Source of the DNA: Helichrysum umbraculigerum
Lineage: Eukaryota > Streptophyta > Magnoliopsida > Asterales > Asteraceae
Length of the DNA stretch: 64,000 nt
Assembly (NCBI GenBank): GCA_949592205.1
Contig: CATIUR010000001.1
Coordinates: 20,936,001 to 21,000,000, forward strand
Direction: 5' to 3'
Below the pieces are notes generated by a model, which saw only the letters and a program-made list of their open reading frames with translations, did no database searches and was not told the origin of the DNA. Shown one piece after another: positions 10,893 to 22,088 of the stretch (position 1 is its first letter; each line of letters opens with the position of its first letter). Made by a program: the position numbers and the translations under genes.

Positions 10893-12502
10893 GATTGGGG
10901 ATCATAGGGGAAGGGGTCATAGGAGGAGAAGGAGGAGAAGTTTTATTTGTAGCCATTGGATCATCTTTTGGGTTGGATCAATGGTTAAAAGGGGTGGCAA
11001 TTTTGTAATTACTTTAAAAAATAAGGGTATTAGTTAACAAAAAAAAACATAACATTAATTTTCACTCCACATCCCTTCCACTATTTAGACTTTTACATAT
11101 TAACCCTTCCACTTTATTTTCTTCCCCCTCCTACCTTCTTCTTCCTCCAACCCCACCTACCACCACCCCACCACCCCCACCACTTGCTGCCACCATCTGA
11201 CTGCCGCCGGCCGCCGTTAGCCGCCGCCGGATTCCGGCCGCCGGAAAAACAAAATTTCAAAAAAAAAAAATTTCAAATTTTTTTTTTTCAAATTTTTTTT
11301 CCCATAAATTTTTTATTAGATATATTATTCCTTTTCCTACTGCATTTTTAATAAAACTATACGTTTTTTCCACTGCATTTTGTATATTATTGTTAATTAA
11401 CTAAAACTTGTATATATTTTATCGCATCTTCTATACCCAACGTCAACAAAATACCGTACAAATGGATAATATATATAATCTAAAATGCAGTAAAAAGATA
11501 ACAATATGTCCTAAATGATGTATATGCAAAATGCAATAAAAACAATAATATGTATTATACTTTAATACAAAATGCAATACAAATAGATAATATGTAAAAT
11601 ACAAAATGCAGTACAAATCGATAATATGTAAAATACAAAATGCAGTGAATAACAAACAATATATAATGAATGAAATATATGAAAAATGCAGCAAAAATAA
11701 CAAAATGCAGTGAAAATAACAAAATGCAGTACAAATAGATTATGTATAATATAAAATGCAGTGAAAATAACAAAATGCAGTAAAAAAAATAAAATGCGGT
11801 ACAAATAGATTATATATAATATAAAATGCAGTAAAACGAACAATGTGTACTAAATAAATATATGCAAAATGCAGTAAAAACAGTAGTATGTATTATACTT
11901 TCATACAAAATGCAGTAAAAATGGATCATATGTATAACATAAAATGCAGTAAAAAATAAACAATATGTAATATATGAAATATATGCAAAATGCAGTGAAT
12001 AATAATAAAATGCAGTGTAATTTTAACAAAATGCAGTAAAAAATATATTATGTATAACTTAAAATACAGTAAAAAACAAACAATATATATAAGATTGAGG
12101 TGTATAAATAAAATGCAGTAAAAACGAACAATATCTACTAAACATATATACAAAATGCAATAAAAATAATAAAATGCAGTACAAAGTGATAATATGTAAA
12201 AAAAATTGGAAAAAAAAATTATGAAACAAAAATTTTAATTTTTTTTTTAAAAAAAAATTAAAAAAAAAAATTGAAATTTTTTTTTCCGACGACCGGCGGC
12301 GGTGGCGGGTGACGGCGACGGGTGGCGGCGGCGGCGGGTGGCAGCAGCTAGTGGTGGTGGGTGGTGGAGGGGAGGGGTGGGTAGGAAGAAAGTAGGAGGG
12401 AGTAGTGTACACTATTAAAAAGGTGGAGGGGGTAAAAATGAAAATTTGAAAATTCTTCTCCTCCTTCTCCTCAAATAATACCTTCTCCTCTGAACCTTAC
12501 CC
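10893..12502. mobile_element. Non-autonomous Mutator-like (MULE) element with long TIRs
   Basis: The 1610-bp unit is flanked by a perfect 9-bp direct repeat, TAAATTATA, at 10884-10892 and 12503-12511, the size made by Mutator transposases. Its two ends are long imperfect inverted repeats of about 300-400 bp: an outer purine block (GGAGGAGAAGGAGGAGAAG and its inverse), a middle C/T- and then CCG-rich block (11110-11240) mirrored by a GGC/GGT-rich block (12285-12385), and an inner A/T homopolymer zone. The centre is an array of AAAATGCAGT-containing repeats. No transposase is encoded; the minus-strand ORFs of 72-117 codons are translations of the array. The element needs a transposase in trans. 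Confidence 0.8.
11460..12190. repeat. Degenerate tandem array of AAAATGCAGTAAAAA units
   Basis: The core AAAATGCAGT followed by A/T-rich spacer recurs some twenty or more times in direct orientation, with variant spacers such as AACAATATGTA. Spacing is irregular, so it is a degenerate minisatellite rather than a strict satellite. It occupies the interior of the Mutator-like element and stops short of both TIRs. Confidence 0.8.
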
Positions 12503-12511
12503 TAAATTATA

Positions 12512-14372
12512 TTATACTTCTTTTTTTAATATTATTTAATTCAAATCATTCGATTGAAAGGGCAGTAATAATAGAAACTCACTTAACTGTAACCTTTTAT
12601 TTTTTATTTTTTAAAATACTAGATTAACATTAAGTATAAAATAACTTTACAAGTATATCATGGTAGCCAACATAATCGAGTACCATTTCAAACTAAATCA
12701 TCATATTTCAAGACACAAAAAATTATACTGCATGAAATTGGCCGGTATTGCAAGTATTCGAAACATAAGTTTGTGTAAAGCTTACGTACAACGTGATAAA
12801 TCTTACATTTTATGTAATTGTACAGCACCTGAGCACCATAAATTCTCCGTATACCACTACTGTAAAACACATTAATTATATACGAAGTATTTTGATAGTG
12901 TACGAATCATTCGTTATAATATATATATATAATAATATTCGCAATAAGCAATTGTAACTAAAACTGGCCTGGCCTCTAGGCTCTAACTATGCATGTATCT
13001 GCGCTACCATCTGCCTTGCTTACGGTCCCCAACGACTTCATTTGGCTTCCTCAGCTCGTGACCAAATATTTTATTTGTTTCAAGAAAGTGACATAATGGT
13101 ACGAAGATTCTTGGGATATACTTAATAATTAATTAATTATTGTATCTATAGTAGTAGTATATTAGACGTACGATTAGTTAAGCAAAATTCCTTTTTCGTT
13201 GATAGGTGAAGCCAGAAAATTTGTGTTTAGGAGGCGAATTTGAGATAAGTTTCTTATAAGGGGGTTAATACCTTTAAACATATACAAATTTTTTATTTTT
13301 AATAAGGAAGAATATGAAAATTACCGAAATTATCCTTAAAATACATATAATTTACCTTATATAAATTTTTTAAAAGGGGCGACTGCCTACACTACCCCCT
13401 GTCTTCGCGCCTGGTGATTGGGTACTTTGTTCGGTCAAAAATTTAGAATTATTAAATACGTTCTCATATGAAACTATAAATTTCTTCATATTAGATGATG
13501 CAAGTCTTGGTTGAATTTTTTCTTACTCTTAAATTCATCCAATCACTTTTTTTAAATCAACCAATAACATCTTTAGGTCTATATTTAGTCCTACAAATTC
13601 ACGCATATCAATCAATTTCTATTTATTTAGCAAACTGATCATATCATATTATAAAGAATACATAAATGAGCATGTTGTTTATACTTATAGGACCCCGTTC
13701 ATCAAACAATTCATCATCTTGATTAAGCAATACAAAAAAAATCTTAGAATATGTAAAGATAAACATAAGCAATTCATCATCATTTTTTACAAGGGTCTTT
13801 AATTTCTTTTGTTTTGTATGTATCAGTAAGCTAATATTTTGATATTTCATTTAAAGATGAATTGGTTTTTTTATTGCATGAATATGAGTCACTTGCAAGT
13901 CATATGATCGAGTCAATAACTGGGTTTGCAAATTGAGGGTGTAGAAAAGAATTAGGCAATATATCTTCTCTCCTAATCTTCTCTCCAAAATTGAAAAGAA
14001 GTGGAAGGAAAGAAGTTTAAAAAGGTTATAAAATTGACACTTCATTTCATTTCTTTCCAACTCGAGTAACTATTCTTTTTTTCTTTTCCTTTTCAAGTCG
14101 AGAACACAATATTTATAAAAAAATATATTTTTTATTCTCTTCTTTTCTAGCGCTCTATTTTCAATTTCTTTTCTTCTCATAAAAATTTCAGGAGCGGGCT
14201 CTAAGAGCTGTCATTATCATTTCCCCGTATAAATTTATGTTTTAGTTTCTTTATCTATTTATCTTTTCTTATCTTTATTGGGGAGAAATAAATCATATAT
14301 ATTAGTATTTGGGTAATTCAATATTCAACAAGTATTATTAAGAAAACTTATATTATTTTAATGTATTTACTA
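12512..14372. other. Intergenic DNA with no supported gene
   Basis: The ORFs here (60-71 codons) overlap on both strands and have no family features. 13195-13430 has a more GC-rich start (GGTGAAGCCAGAAAA) and end (CTACCCCCTGTCTTCGCGCC) that recall common plant repeat fragments, but no inverted ends pair. 13930-14210 is rich in GAAAAGAA/CTTTTC runs. Confidence 0.5.
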
Positions 14373-14625
14373 TTATCTCCGTTCCAAAATAATTGTATAG
14401 TTTTGACTTTTTGATTTTTTTTTTAAAATTTGACCTTAAATATTTTTGTTTGTATTATATAATATTTGATGCAAAACATATGAATGGATTGAGTTTTAAA
14501 TGTACTTTCGTTGGTATAATTTTCATCATGTATTATATAAGTCAAACAAAAATATTTAAGGTCAAAGTTGAAAAAGAAAGACTACAAAAAGTCAAAACAT
14601 GACAATTATTTTGAGACGGAGGGAG
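14373..14625. mobile_element. Stowaway-like MITE (Tc1/mariner)
   Basis: 253 bp between TA dinucleotides (14371-14372 and 14626-14627). The ends pair as inverted repeats for over 40 bases: TTATCTCCGTTCCAAAATAA on the left and, inverted, CTCCCTCCGTCTCAAAATAA on the right. CTCCCTCCGT ends with a TA target are the Stowaway hallmark. It is non-coding. Confidence 0.85.
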
Positions 14626-14627
14626 TA

Positions 14628-16401
14628 TTTGTTGTGGGGATTAAGTACCTTTCAAGGATAATGCTAACTTTAAAAATGTCATGAAATCTAATACTTTATG
14701 TTTTTCATGATAATATCATGATTGTTTTTTTAAAAACTTATGATAATTTGAAGATTTAGCTTGTGAATTCAATATAAGAGGTAATGATTTCCCACTATTA
14801 AGGATGGAAAATATGACAACTAATGAGCCATATTACCCTGAATAAATTAACTTTTATAATCCCCAAGTATATAGATTAAACCAAAAGTTAATTAATTAAG
14901 TTCTATGGTTTATTATTTTAAAAGAAGGGGCAATTATATTTGTTTAAGATAAATAATTATACTTATCATGGAATGGAATGACAAGAACAAAAACAAAAAC
15001 AAACTCACCTAATCTAGGATTCCTTCTGAGAAAATTAATAAAAAATTCAAGTTGGGATTCGAGATGGTAAGGAAGCAATGGTGATTCGACACGCTTGTAA
15101 AATGGCTTGTAGTGCTTCATTCTTTAGTTTTGATTTAAGAAAATTGTGACAAGGTTGATGCACCAATTATTGGAGACAAGCCATGACACGATAAGAGGGC
15201 CATCACCATCTTCTAAACTTATTTTTTATTCTTTTACTATGCATATTTATTTATTTAGAAACGTATATATATATAAACATATGTAAATTTGATTTTACAG
15301 AAATATGATAAACGGGCTCACGAATAAGAGGGGTAATCTAATGTAAGACTCAACGCTTGCCTCTCCTTCCTTATATAGTATGTTGTCCGTGTGTTTTGGT
15401 GACTGAACGTCGTTTAATTAGTCGAAGCAGACAATTTGAGTATTGTAGTTGCTACAGCAGAGAGAAGTCTCTGTTCACGAATTTGTCTTTGGTTTAGGTA
15501 GTCAGATGTCGTTGAATTTTCATTCCCAATGAAGGTTTGACGTAACAAGGGTGATTAGCTTGGCTAACATGTAACGATTTATTTTTCAATTGTTTTAGAC
15601 TTTTAGTGGCTTTTTCTATGAACCAATGAATCTATATTCTATGCCTCATTATATAGTAGAGAAAAAGTAAAAAGAGAAAGATGATATTATATTGAAGAAT
15701 AATGTATGTATTTTTAAGATAAACATTTATTTTGAGACGAATGGAATATTCTACGAATCGCAATAGTATGCGCACTATAGCTGTATATATAGTATAATAA
15801 CAAAATGTTTTTAGTTGTGTACACTATGGACTTTTTGAGGTATGATTGGTTAGATTATCATGGTACTCTCTTAAAACTGAAAAAGAGAAAGATTTGTCTT
15901 ATATTTATTTGACATACTCTAGATGGAGAAGCACACAATTATGGGATGTTTACTTTTGAGTCATAAGAATACAAGTATTTCTAGAAATATGCAATTATTA
16001 ATTATCGAGTTTAGAGATGGCTTAACTTTCATGTTAAAGGAATTTATTTATAACAGATCAAGAAAAATTAATCGATTCAAGTTCAACATTAACCATTAAC
16101 ACATAACTAGCTCAATACCTACGCAGCGGAATATCAATTTGAATTTGAGCTTTCTAGGTTTAATTTGATGATCGGGGCATGATTTCTTCCTCTCCTTTCC
16201 TTCTCACGATTGCCTCTCTCTGTATACTTTTGTAATGTTTTCTGTGATATGTATGGCGGTTTGTATGTATGCATGTATGTATAAGAATCATTTTAATTTA
16301 ACTAGTTTTTTGTTTAGCTATTACACTTCTAGTCCCCCCTCCAATTATTATTGTCTGGAAACTTAAAACATTTCACAAGGATTTATATTTCATACAACTA
16401 A
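14628..16401. other. Intergenic DNA with no supported gene
   Basis: AT-rich sequence. A fragment near 15725 (TTTTGAGACGAATGG) may be a half Stowaway end. A TATG/GTAT microsatellite-like stretch lies at 16245-16283. No coding region is supported. Confidence 0.45.
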
Positions 16402-16440
16402 CTAGTTTTAAGACCCGTGAAAACACAGGTTTGATAAACA
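16402..16440 (-). mobile_element. Helitron-type 3' terminus
   Basis: Read on the minus strand this is a hairpin (ACCTGTGTTTTCACGGGT) followed after a short spacer by CTAG, then host T. A subterminal hairpin plus CTRR end next to T is the canonical Helitron 3' end, and it resembles the ends at 20970 and 45160. The matching 5' TC end was not found, so the extent is unknown. Confidence 0.5.
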
Positions 16441-16861
16441 CTCAAGTGATAAGATTATTCGAGAATGTTTATAGAGTATAAGAAATGTTAATATAAGTAA
16501 GGGTCTCAAGTCCTTTCTCAACCTTCACCAAAACAATAGTGTCCAGCAATTATATGTGTCCTGACTCCTTAACTTAATTACCTTCACAAAACAAAATCAG
16601 TACATATTTCAAAAAGCTACTCCTTGTATAAGTCATACGGAGTATAAGATAAATTCATATAAAATAAACTATCGGATATATATGATTTGGATAAAGCCAA
16701 CAATTAAAACTGGCCACAAAATGAATTCAAAAACCACAATCAAGTCTCACAACATCTCTCAAGCTTAGACAATCACACTATCAAATTCACCATAGTGATG
16801 AATCAACACATAATTAGCTGATTAGAGAAGTATAACCATAGACAAACTTAAGCCTCAAATA

Positions 16862-16956
16862 TCAGTCCACATTTGGCATCACAATTCTTTCTGTCTTTTT
16901 CACTTTAAGCTCTTTCACTTTATGACTTGTGTATTTTGGCAACCTTCTTAATTGAT
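16862..16956 (-). other. Possible terminal exon on the minus strand
   Basis: On the minus strand a polypyrimidine tract and GTAG acceptor (16957-16960) are followed by an open stretch of about 30 lysine-rich codons ending in TGA at 16862-16864. It could be a last exon of the gene model at 17208-18335 or an independent relic. The connecting donor and phase cannot be decided from sequence alone. Confidence 0.25.
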
Positions 16957-17207
16957 CTACAAATAAGAAAGAACCAAACATAAGGACCAAGTAAATATTT
17001 CAATCATATATGTATTTTGGTGCATAGTGCTACATTATTCAGTAAAGCCAAAACATGTACAACCACAACACTAACAAAAGTTACCTCATTATTTGCCCTA
17101 GGAAAAATCATCCTCAACACTATGGGCTGTGGTATCGATCATGACGGTGACAACCACCCAAAAAACACACATGTTATGCCGTACCCGTTACAGATTCAAG
17201 GTGTTGT

Positions 17208-18335
17208 TCACTTAAAAAGTGACGATAGTGGCAACACTTGTTTCCTTGTCTTCTTTTTGTTTGTGTTTTGTTCTTTGATTATTGGCTGATCTACTTGAAC
17301 TTCTGCATCTACATCGAGTTGTTCTTTGGATTGTTGAGCTTCTAATTGAGAAGGTAGATTTTCAATTTCAGTTATGGTTTCCATTGTGCTAATGAGTTCC
17401 TGCATTGGCGATCGAGACACGCTTGCCTCTTTTGTTTTCTCCATATCGCAATCCTTCTCTTTTGGTTCCTGCAAGTTATAATAGTGAGCATTAACTCGTC
17501 ATTTGAGAAATACCAACAAAACGAAAGATTCTTCCTCTCCATGAACACAAATAATTTCTTGTTTTGGCAAGTTCCAAATATAAAATCATTCGTTTAACTT
17601 TTGAGAGCTGAATGGACTTGATGTAAATAATCTTATCAAGAAAATTGTAATAATTCACTTTCCGATATGTCCTCATATTCTAACCACCTAGTTTTAGTAA
17701 TTCATCACAGCTATAATAATGGCATTGGCATGGCCCAAAGAAGATCCCTTTATGTTGTTCATCTGAATTGCATTTGGAATATATGACATTCCATCTAACA
17801 CTATTTTTTTATCACGTTATGAACTGAATTAAGCATTGCAATCTTTAAGTGTATAGGTGGTCATTTCGACCGATTTACTTATAGTGGATTCGGCTTTGTT
17901 TTTATTTTCAATGATCAAACAGGTGAAGAAAAAAAAAAGGATAGCCAAAAAGAAAACCAATCCAACGGATCAAAAATCACGCAAAGAACATTTTAATGTA
18001 CAATACCATATGATATTCAAAACTTAGATCGTCTTAAATTTTATTAAATTTTGTATGATATATGACAATCTATATATTTGTAAGAAGTTCCAAATTTTTG
18101 GACAAAAGGGGATCATGTCAACCCAACCTCTCTTCACCCATACAAAACTTTCCACCATTATTTGGGAGACAAAGGGAGCATCTATTTTGAATTTGACATT
18201 TAATAATGTTGATGTTAAAGCTTAAACCGTACCTCAATCTTCGGACAGGAAGAAGTATCAATCACTGCAATAATCCAGTAGGTGAATTCTACTACCGCTC
18301 TGATCATCCGTAGGAACAGCCTTCTTTGCCTCAAC
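17208..18335 (-). CDS. Candidate spliced gene, unknown function
   Basis: Two open blocks join in frame across canonical splice signals. Exon A is 18335-18233, with an AG acceptor before it and a GAG/GTACGG donor after it. Exon B is 17468-17208, with a TTGCAG acceptor and a TGA stop. Joined, they give about 120 codons: a basic start, a hydrophobic stretch with F-T-Y-W-I-I-A-V, then an acidic, glutamine-rich tail ending in a Lys/Arg run. The first in-frame ATG lies in exon A, just before the hydrophobic stretch. An upstream exon (18985-18797) would supply leader sequence, but its own ATG frame enters exon A out of phase. The product is not recognised; single-pass membrane anchoring is possible. 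It may be a real small gene, a noncoding transcript or a relic. Confidence 0.4.
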
Positions 18336-18796
18336 CTAACAAAATACAAATGTTAGTTTGATTATCATGAAGTTCTTATTACCTTAGTTTTATGTTACAA
18401 TCAGATTACTACACCTACTGGATTTCCATAAAGCAAATTCAATAGATTTGCCCCTTAAAAAATCGATACTTGCATAATCCTCTTCTCCTCTATTTCTCTT
18501 AGACATTTCATCAAACACCTTTCATGCACTTACATAATCAGCGACACATTGTAACTTGACACACCTGCATATGATCCAAATCTAAAAATCTATGAAATTC
18601 GATCTTTGAAACATCGTTTACTTACCAAACAAACACACAAATCAGTAAAATTTGTCACTGAGCTGATGAAATTCTTAGTGAAATTAAAGAACTTTTATAA
18701 AATGCATAATTATAATAATATTCGTGGGTTTTTACAGATTTAAAAAAAAAAAAAAAAAGAGATTGAAAAGTGGAGGTAACTCAACAATTCACTCAC

Positions 18797-18985
18797 CTTG
18801 AAACTCATGGACTTATATGCCATCGTCATATTCATCCTTAAGAATCGTGAGGGCCTGATTGAAAAAGATAAAAAAAAAATGTTAGGAAGCTTTTGTAAAC
18901 ATAAAAATGGGGAAGAAAAAGAAATTGGAAGAAGAAAATTGGAGAACCTTTGTTCAGGGAAGAAACAGAAGAAGAGGAATGGTTA
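18797..18985 (-). other. Candidate 5' exon/leader of the 17-18 kb gene model
   Basis: On the minus strand a C/T-rich, 5'UTR-like stretch leads to clustered ATGs (18823 and neighbours) and a strong donor, CAAG/GTGAGT, at 18797/18796. Read from those ATGs into the next exon at 18335 the frame stops after about 35-38 codons, so these ATGs would be upstream starts or the model is wrong. Confidence 0.3.
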
Positions 18986-19250
18986 ATTTTGAGCGGTGCA
19001 TCGATCTTTTCACACCACCAATTGGAGAAGAAGGAGCGTGATATTATTTGTAGGAAATCAATGAATAAAATTAAAGCGTGTATATTGTATACAAAGTTTC
19101 AGAATACCGATGCAAATAATGGGTTTGGTGGGTTTGGAAAAACCAATAGGCATTTTAAAGAAGTATGCAATTATTTATTAATAAAAATGGTTGTAAAATA
19201 TATATATTTAACATATTTAAATTTTATATTTATGAGATCATCATTTTAAC

Positions 19251-19587
19251 TAGGGGTGAGCTTGGTACCATACCGGTACCGAACCGGTACCGACCGGTTG
19301 GTACCGGTTTTATTTTGGCCCCAAATCAAAAACCGAATACCGTACCATTTGTATCGGTTGGTATCGGTTCGGTACCGGTCCGGTGCGGTTCCGGTTCGGT
19401 TTAGGTATTTTGGTGTGCATGGTACCAACCGGTACCGAACCGGTACCGACCGGTTGGTACCGGTTTTTTTATTGTCCCAAATCAAAAACCGAATACCGTA
19501 CCATTTGTAACGGTCGGTACCGGTTCGGTACCGGTCCGGTTCGGTACCGGTTCGGTTTCGGTATTTCGGTTTTTTTGCTCATCCCTA
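19251..19587. mobile_element. hAT-type MITE with CGGTTCGGTACC-rich body
   Basis: 337 bp flanked by a perfect 8-bp direct repeat ATTTTAAC (19243-19250 and 19588-19595). Ends are TAGGGGTGAGC and, inverted, TAGGGATGAGC, typical of plant non-autonomous hAT elements. The body is two direct copies (~175-190 bp) of a block rich in GGTACCGG and CGGTTCGGT, each with the same AAATCAAAAACCGAATACCG segment. The four overlapping ORFs of 79-97 codons with repeated Tyr/Arg/Gly/Pro are artefacts of the repeat. Confidence 0.85.
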
Positions 19588-19877
19588 ATTTTAACCATAG
19601 AGTGACATCTAAGCATGATAAGCTACCTCATTACTTGCCAAGTCAGATTTATGATGTCAGTGAAACTCCCCTTTAGTAGTATAGAATAGATAATAATAAT
19701 TCGTAGTAATTGTTTTATACCAATTTAAAATAAAACCTCAGATTTTGAGCTGTTACAGTAAAAGTCTATTGGGCTCAAACCCTATGGACTTATATTTGCA
19801 TTGCTTTTAAGTTAATTATAATTAAATTGAGTTTTTACCAAACTATTACTTTGTGAAAACATACTTACCAAGTGATA

Positions 19878-20056
19878 AAGGTGGAGCTAGAATGGGGACA
19901 GTGGGGGCAGTTGCTCCCACAAAAATTTTGAAATGTCATAAAAAATTTTTTTTAAAGATATTAATGATATTTTTAAATTTTGCCCCCTCAATACTATATG
20001 GAATCACAAAAAAAATTATTTTCCCTCATTCATTTATAATTTCTAGCTCCGCCCCT
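19878..20056. mobile_element. Small MITE with GGAGCTAGAA inverted ends
   Basis: AAAGGTGGAGCTAGAA on the left pairs with TTCTAGCTCCGCCCCT on the right (13 of 16 positions inverted). The ~180-bp body is T/A-rich and includes paired CCCC tracts. Target duplication is unclear (GAT is possible on both sides). Similar 'GCTCCGCC' ends occur in many plant repeats. Confidence 0.45.
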
Positions 20057-20193
20057 AGATACGATTGTATCTTATAAAATACTCCGTATATCCACAACCA
20101 ATATATTTATTTCTCTTTTCTTCTTTTTTATTTTTTATTTTTACAAAAATAAAAAAACCACTTTAAAAAGTGACTGAAACGTCACTTCTTCTC

Positions 20194-20524
20194 TCTGTTC
20201 CATAGTTTTTAGTAGGGAGAAAAGAAAAGAAAGGGGACTAAAAAAATATGAAAGAAAAGAAGCGGAGGGATTGGGTTTTTAATTTTGGTGTTCCCGAGTT
20301 TAGAAGAAAAGAAAAGAAAGAATGAGTTTTTGTGTTCCAGATACGTGGCCCTCCAAATCAGCCCAATTTGGAAGGAAAGGTAGGAGAGAAAAAAGGGATA
20401 AAATTCCCCCTCCAATTCATTTCTTTTCTCTTTTAAATAAACTCTGGAACACCTTATTTTATTTATAATATTTCCTCTTCTTTCCAACCCCTTTCTTTTC
20501 TCTCTAAAATCAAACTCTGGAACA
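20194..20524. mobile_element. Possible MITE with ~45-bp inverted ends
   Basis: The left arm (CTGTTCCATAGTTTTT... then GAAAAGAAAGGGG) pairs imperfectly with the inverse of the right arm (GTGTTCCAGAGTTTGATTTT... then GAAAAGAAAGGGG). The middle has two further GTGTTCCAGA-like motifs. No target duplication was resolved. The minus-strand ORF of 92 codons inside is not credible. Confidence 0.4.
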
Positions 20525-20969
20525 CGGTGTTATTGCCATTTCAGTTCTTTGCCCACCTTTCACTGCACCTACTCCCTGGATTAATTCACACCTTTAGCGT
20601 AAACTGTAGTCTCAAAAATTCCGTATTTCCTTGGGGGCAATCAAGTAATGATTTGGTGGTGTTAGTGTTTTAAATAGCTATCGAAGATTGATGGCAAACA
20701 CGTTTCTTTTTCATTTACAATAATTCAGAATTTCAGATGAAACTTTTATAGAATCATGTGAAGAAGATAGCGTTGAATTAATGTATGTATACGATACGAT
20801 TTGAAGTATTTGATTCTATATGAACCACAATTAATGTCGATGCGTATTCAAGCACTGGATTTTTTAATAGTTTAATATCTTTTTACCAGCATGTGTATAT
20901 TGAAAAGTTTGTTCCTTCTAATCAAGTGAGTCCAATAACTTCTAGAGTTAAATAATTATTGCTTTGAAA

Positions 20970-21010
20970 CTAGTTGATAGACCCGTGAATACACGGGTTT
21001 TGTTTAGATT
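20970..21010 (-). mobile_element. Helitron-type 3' terminus
   Basis: On the minus strand: AATCTAAACAAAACCCGTGT, a hairpin (ACCCGTGTATTCACGGGT), a short spacer and CTAG followed by T. It matches the 3' end of the Helitron at 42615-45160 almost base for base, so the two are the same family. The 5' end should lie at higher coordinates, possibly beyond the exon-like blocks at 21.8-22.1 kb, but no TC...GGAGA-type start was recognised. Confidence 0.55.
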
Positions 21011-21825
21011 ACATTTTCAACGTCAAGATATAAGTGTACAAAATTTTAACATCTACTACTAATTTACTTTGAGCTTAGTTACGGATGGAAGACACTATTG
21101 TTGTGCTAATGTTGAACAGTTTAGTTGTAATGTGTTGAATTACATAGTTCCAATGTGAAATAGTTTAGGATATATTAAATCCACATAAATTGGTTACATA
21201 TAAATATATGTAAACAGAAGTAAAAGATGACTTTTAATGTAAGAGATTTATTAAAAATAATACAGAATGAACATTTTGATACATTGGAATGTAAGTAAAC
21301 ATAATTATCAAAGTTAAAACAAAACACTATACATGTAACATATAGATCTAAGGAAAAAGTTCAATGGAATCACACTCAACAACTTCATTGCTTAGAAACA
21401 GTTTGTGTCTCTTATAATTTCTTTCTTGTAACTTGTTTTTGATAAACCAATTGTGAATTTTTTTTTATATATTACAATAAATGGGCCAGTTTGAGATTTC
21501 TAATTTTCAGCCTGTTGGGCCAACATAAGTAGTCCAGTCAGAATAACAGTTTCTTTTACAACATAGAGGTTGGAATACAAAAAGACTTTTAGATCAAAAC
21601 AACTCACTGAACCAAAAAGAAAGGCTTGAACGTAGAAGTTGCAATCCGCAGAAGAGTATCATCACGTCTCAATGGTACTATCGTTGCTTTTCATTTTACT
21701 TTATTCGATATTTAGGGAAAAATAAATATCTGTTAACATTTTTTAAGTTAATATTTCCGAAGATGATTTTGTGTATATTACGGAAGATTTTTCTAAATTA
21801 AATCTTTATCTCTTATATTTTGCAG

Positions 21826-21885
21826 GGAACAGAACAACAGGTACAATCCTTAGTGCATGTAGAGAAGGATCATACAAAACGAATG
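21826..21885 (+). other. 60-nt exon-like block A
   Basis: Preceded by a pyrimidine tract and TTTTGCAG, followed by GTACAT. It is 20 codons long in phase 0 and homologous to block B (22029-22088): both share V-Q-x-L-V-H-V-E-x-D-H and end in R-M before the donor. A shorter stretch at about 21650-21672 (GCAG ... CAATG/GTACTA) may be a third, partial copy. Possibly exons of a gene or of a gene fragment carried by the Helitron whose end lies at 20970. The protein is not recognised. Confidence 0.35.
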
Positions 21886-22028
21886 GTACATACTGTTAAT
21901 CTTAAATCTTAGTGAAAAATCTGTTATAGTTTGAATAGATTGTTAAATATTATCTGTGCATAATGATTTAAGGTAATGCCAACAGAGTTTGAAGATAAAG
22001 TGTTTAACGGACTATTTTTTGTTTGCAG

Positions 22029-22088
22029 GTTAAAGATCATCATGTTCAATTTTTAGTGCATGTAGAGAATGATCATAAACAAAGAATG
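22029..22088 (+). other. 60-nt exon-like block B
   Basis: Preceded by TTTGCAG and followed by GTACGC; same length, phase and end (AGAATG/GTAC) as block A about 200 bp upstream. The encoded 20 residues are about half identical to those of block A. This pattern fits a duplicated micro-exon. No start or terminal exon could be assigned. Confidence 0.35.

Larger units (their letters stand above)
19596..20969. other. Intergenic DNA with two small inverted-repeat units
   Basis: Apart from the two MITE-like units listed (19878-20056 and 20194-20524) nothing is supported here. The 20.6-20.97 kb part is AT-rich single-copy-like DNA. Confidence 0.4.

Noticed and set aside
11443..12412. Several overlapping minus-strand ORFs rich in Phe, Leu, Ile, Tyr, Cys, resembling membrane proteins
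   Set aside because: They are translations of the AAAATGCAGT repeat array in three frames, with no conserved start or domain.
12660..12875. Opposed ORFs of 71 and 60 codons
   Set aside because: Complementary open frames over the same bases without composition bias or family features.
13195..13430. Possible MITE with GGTGAAGCC/GCGCCTGG ends
   Set aside because: The two ends do not pair as inverted repeats and no target duplication was found.
19165..19676. ORFs on both strands with repeated Arg-Tyr-Arg and Gly-Thr-Asp units
   Set aside because: Readings of GGTACCGG repeats inside a MITE with clear target duplication.
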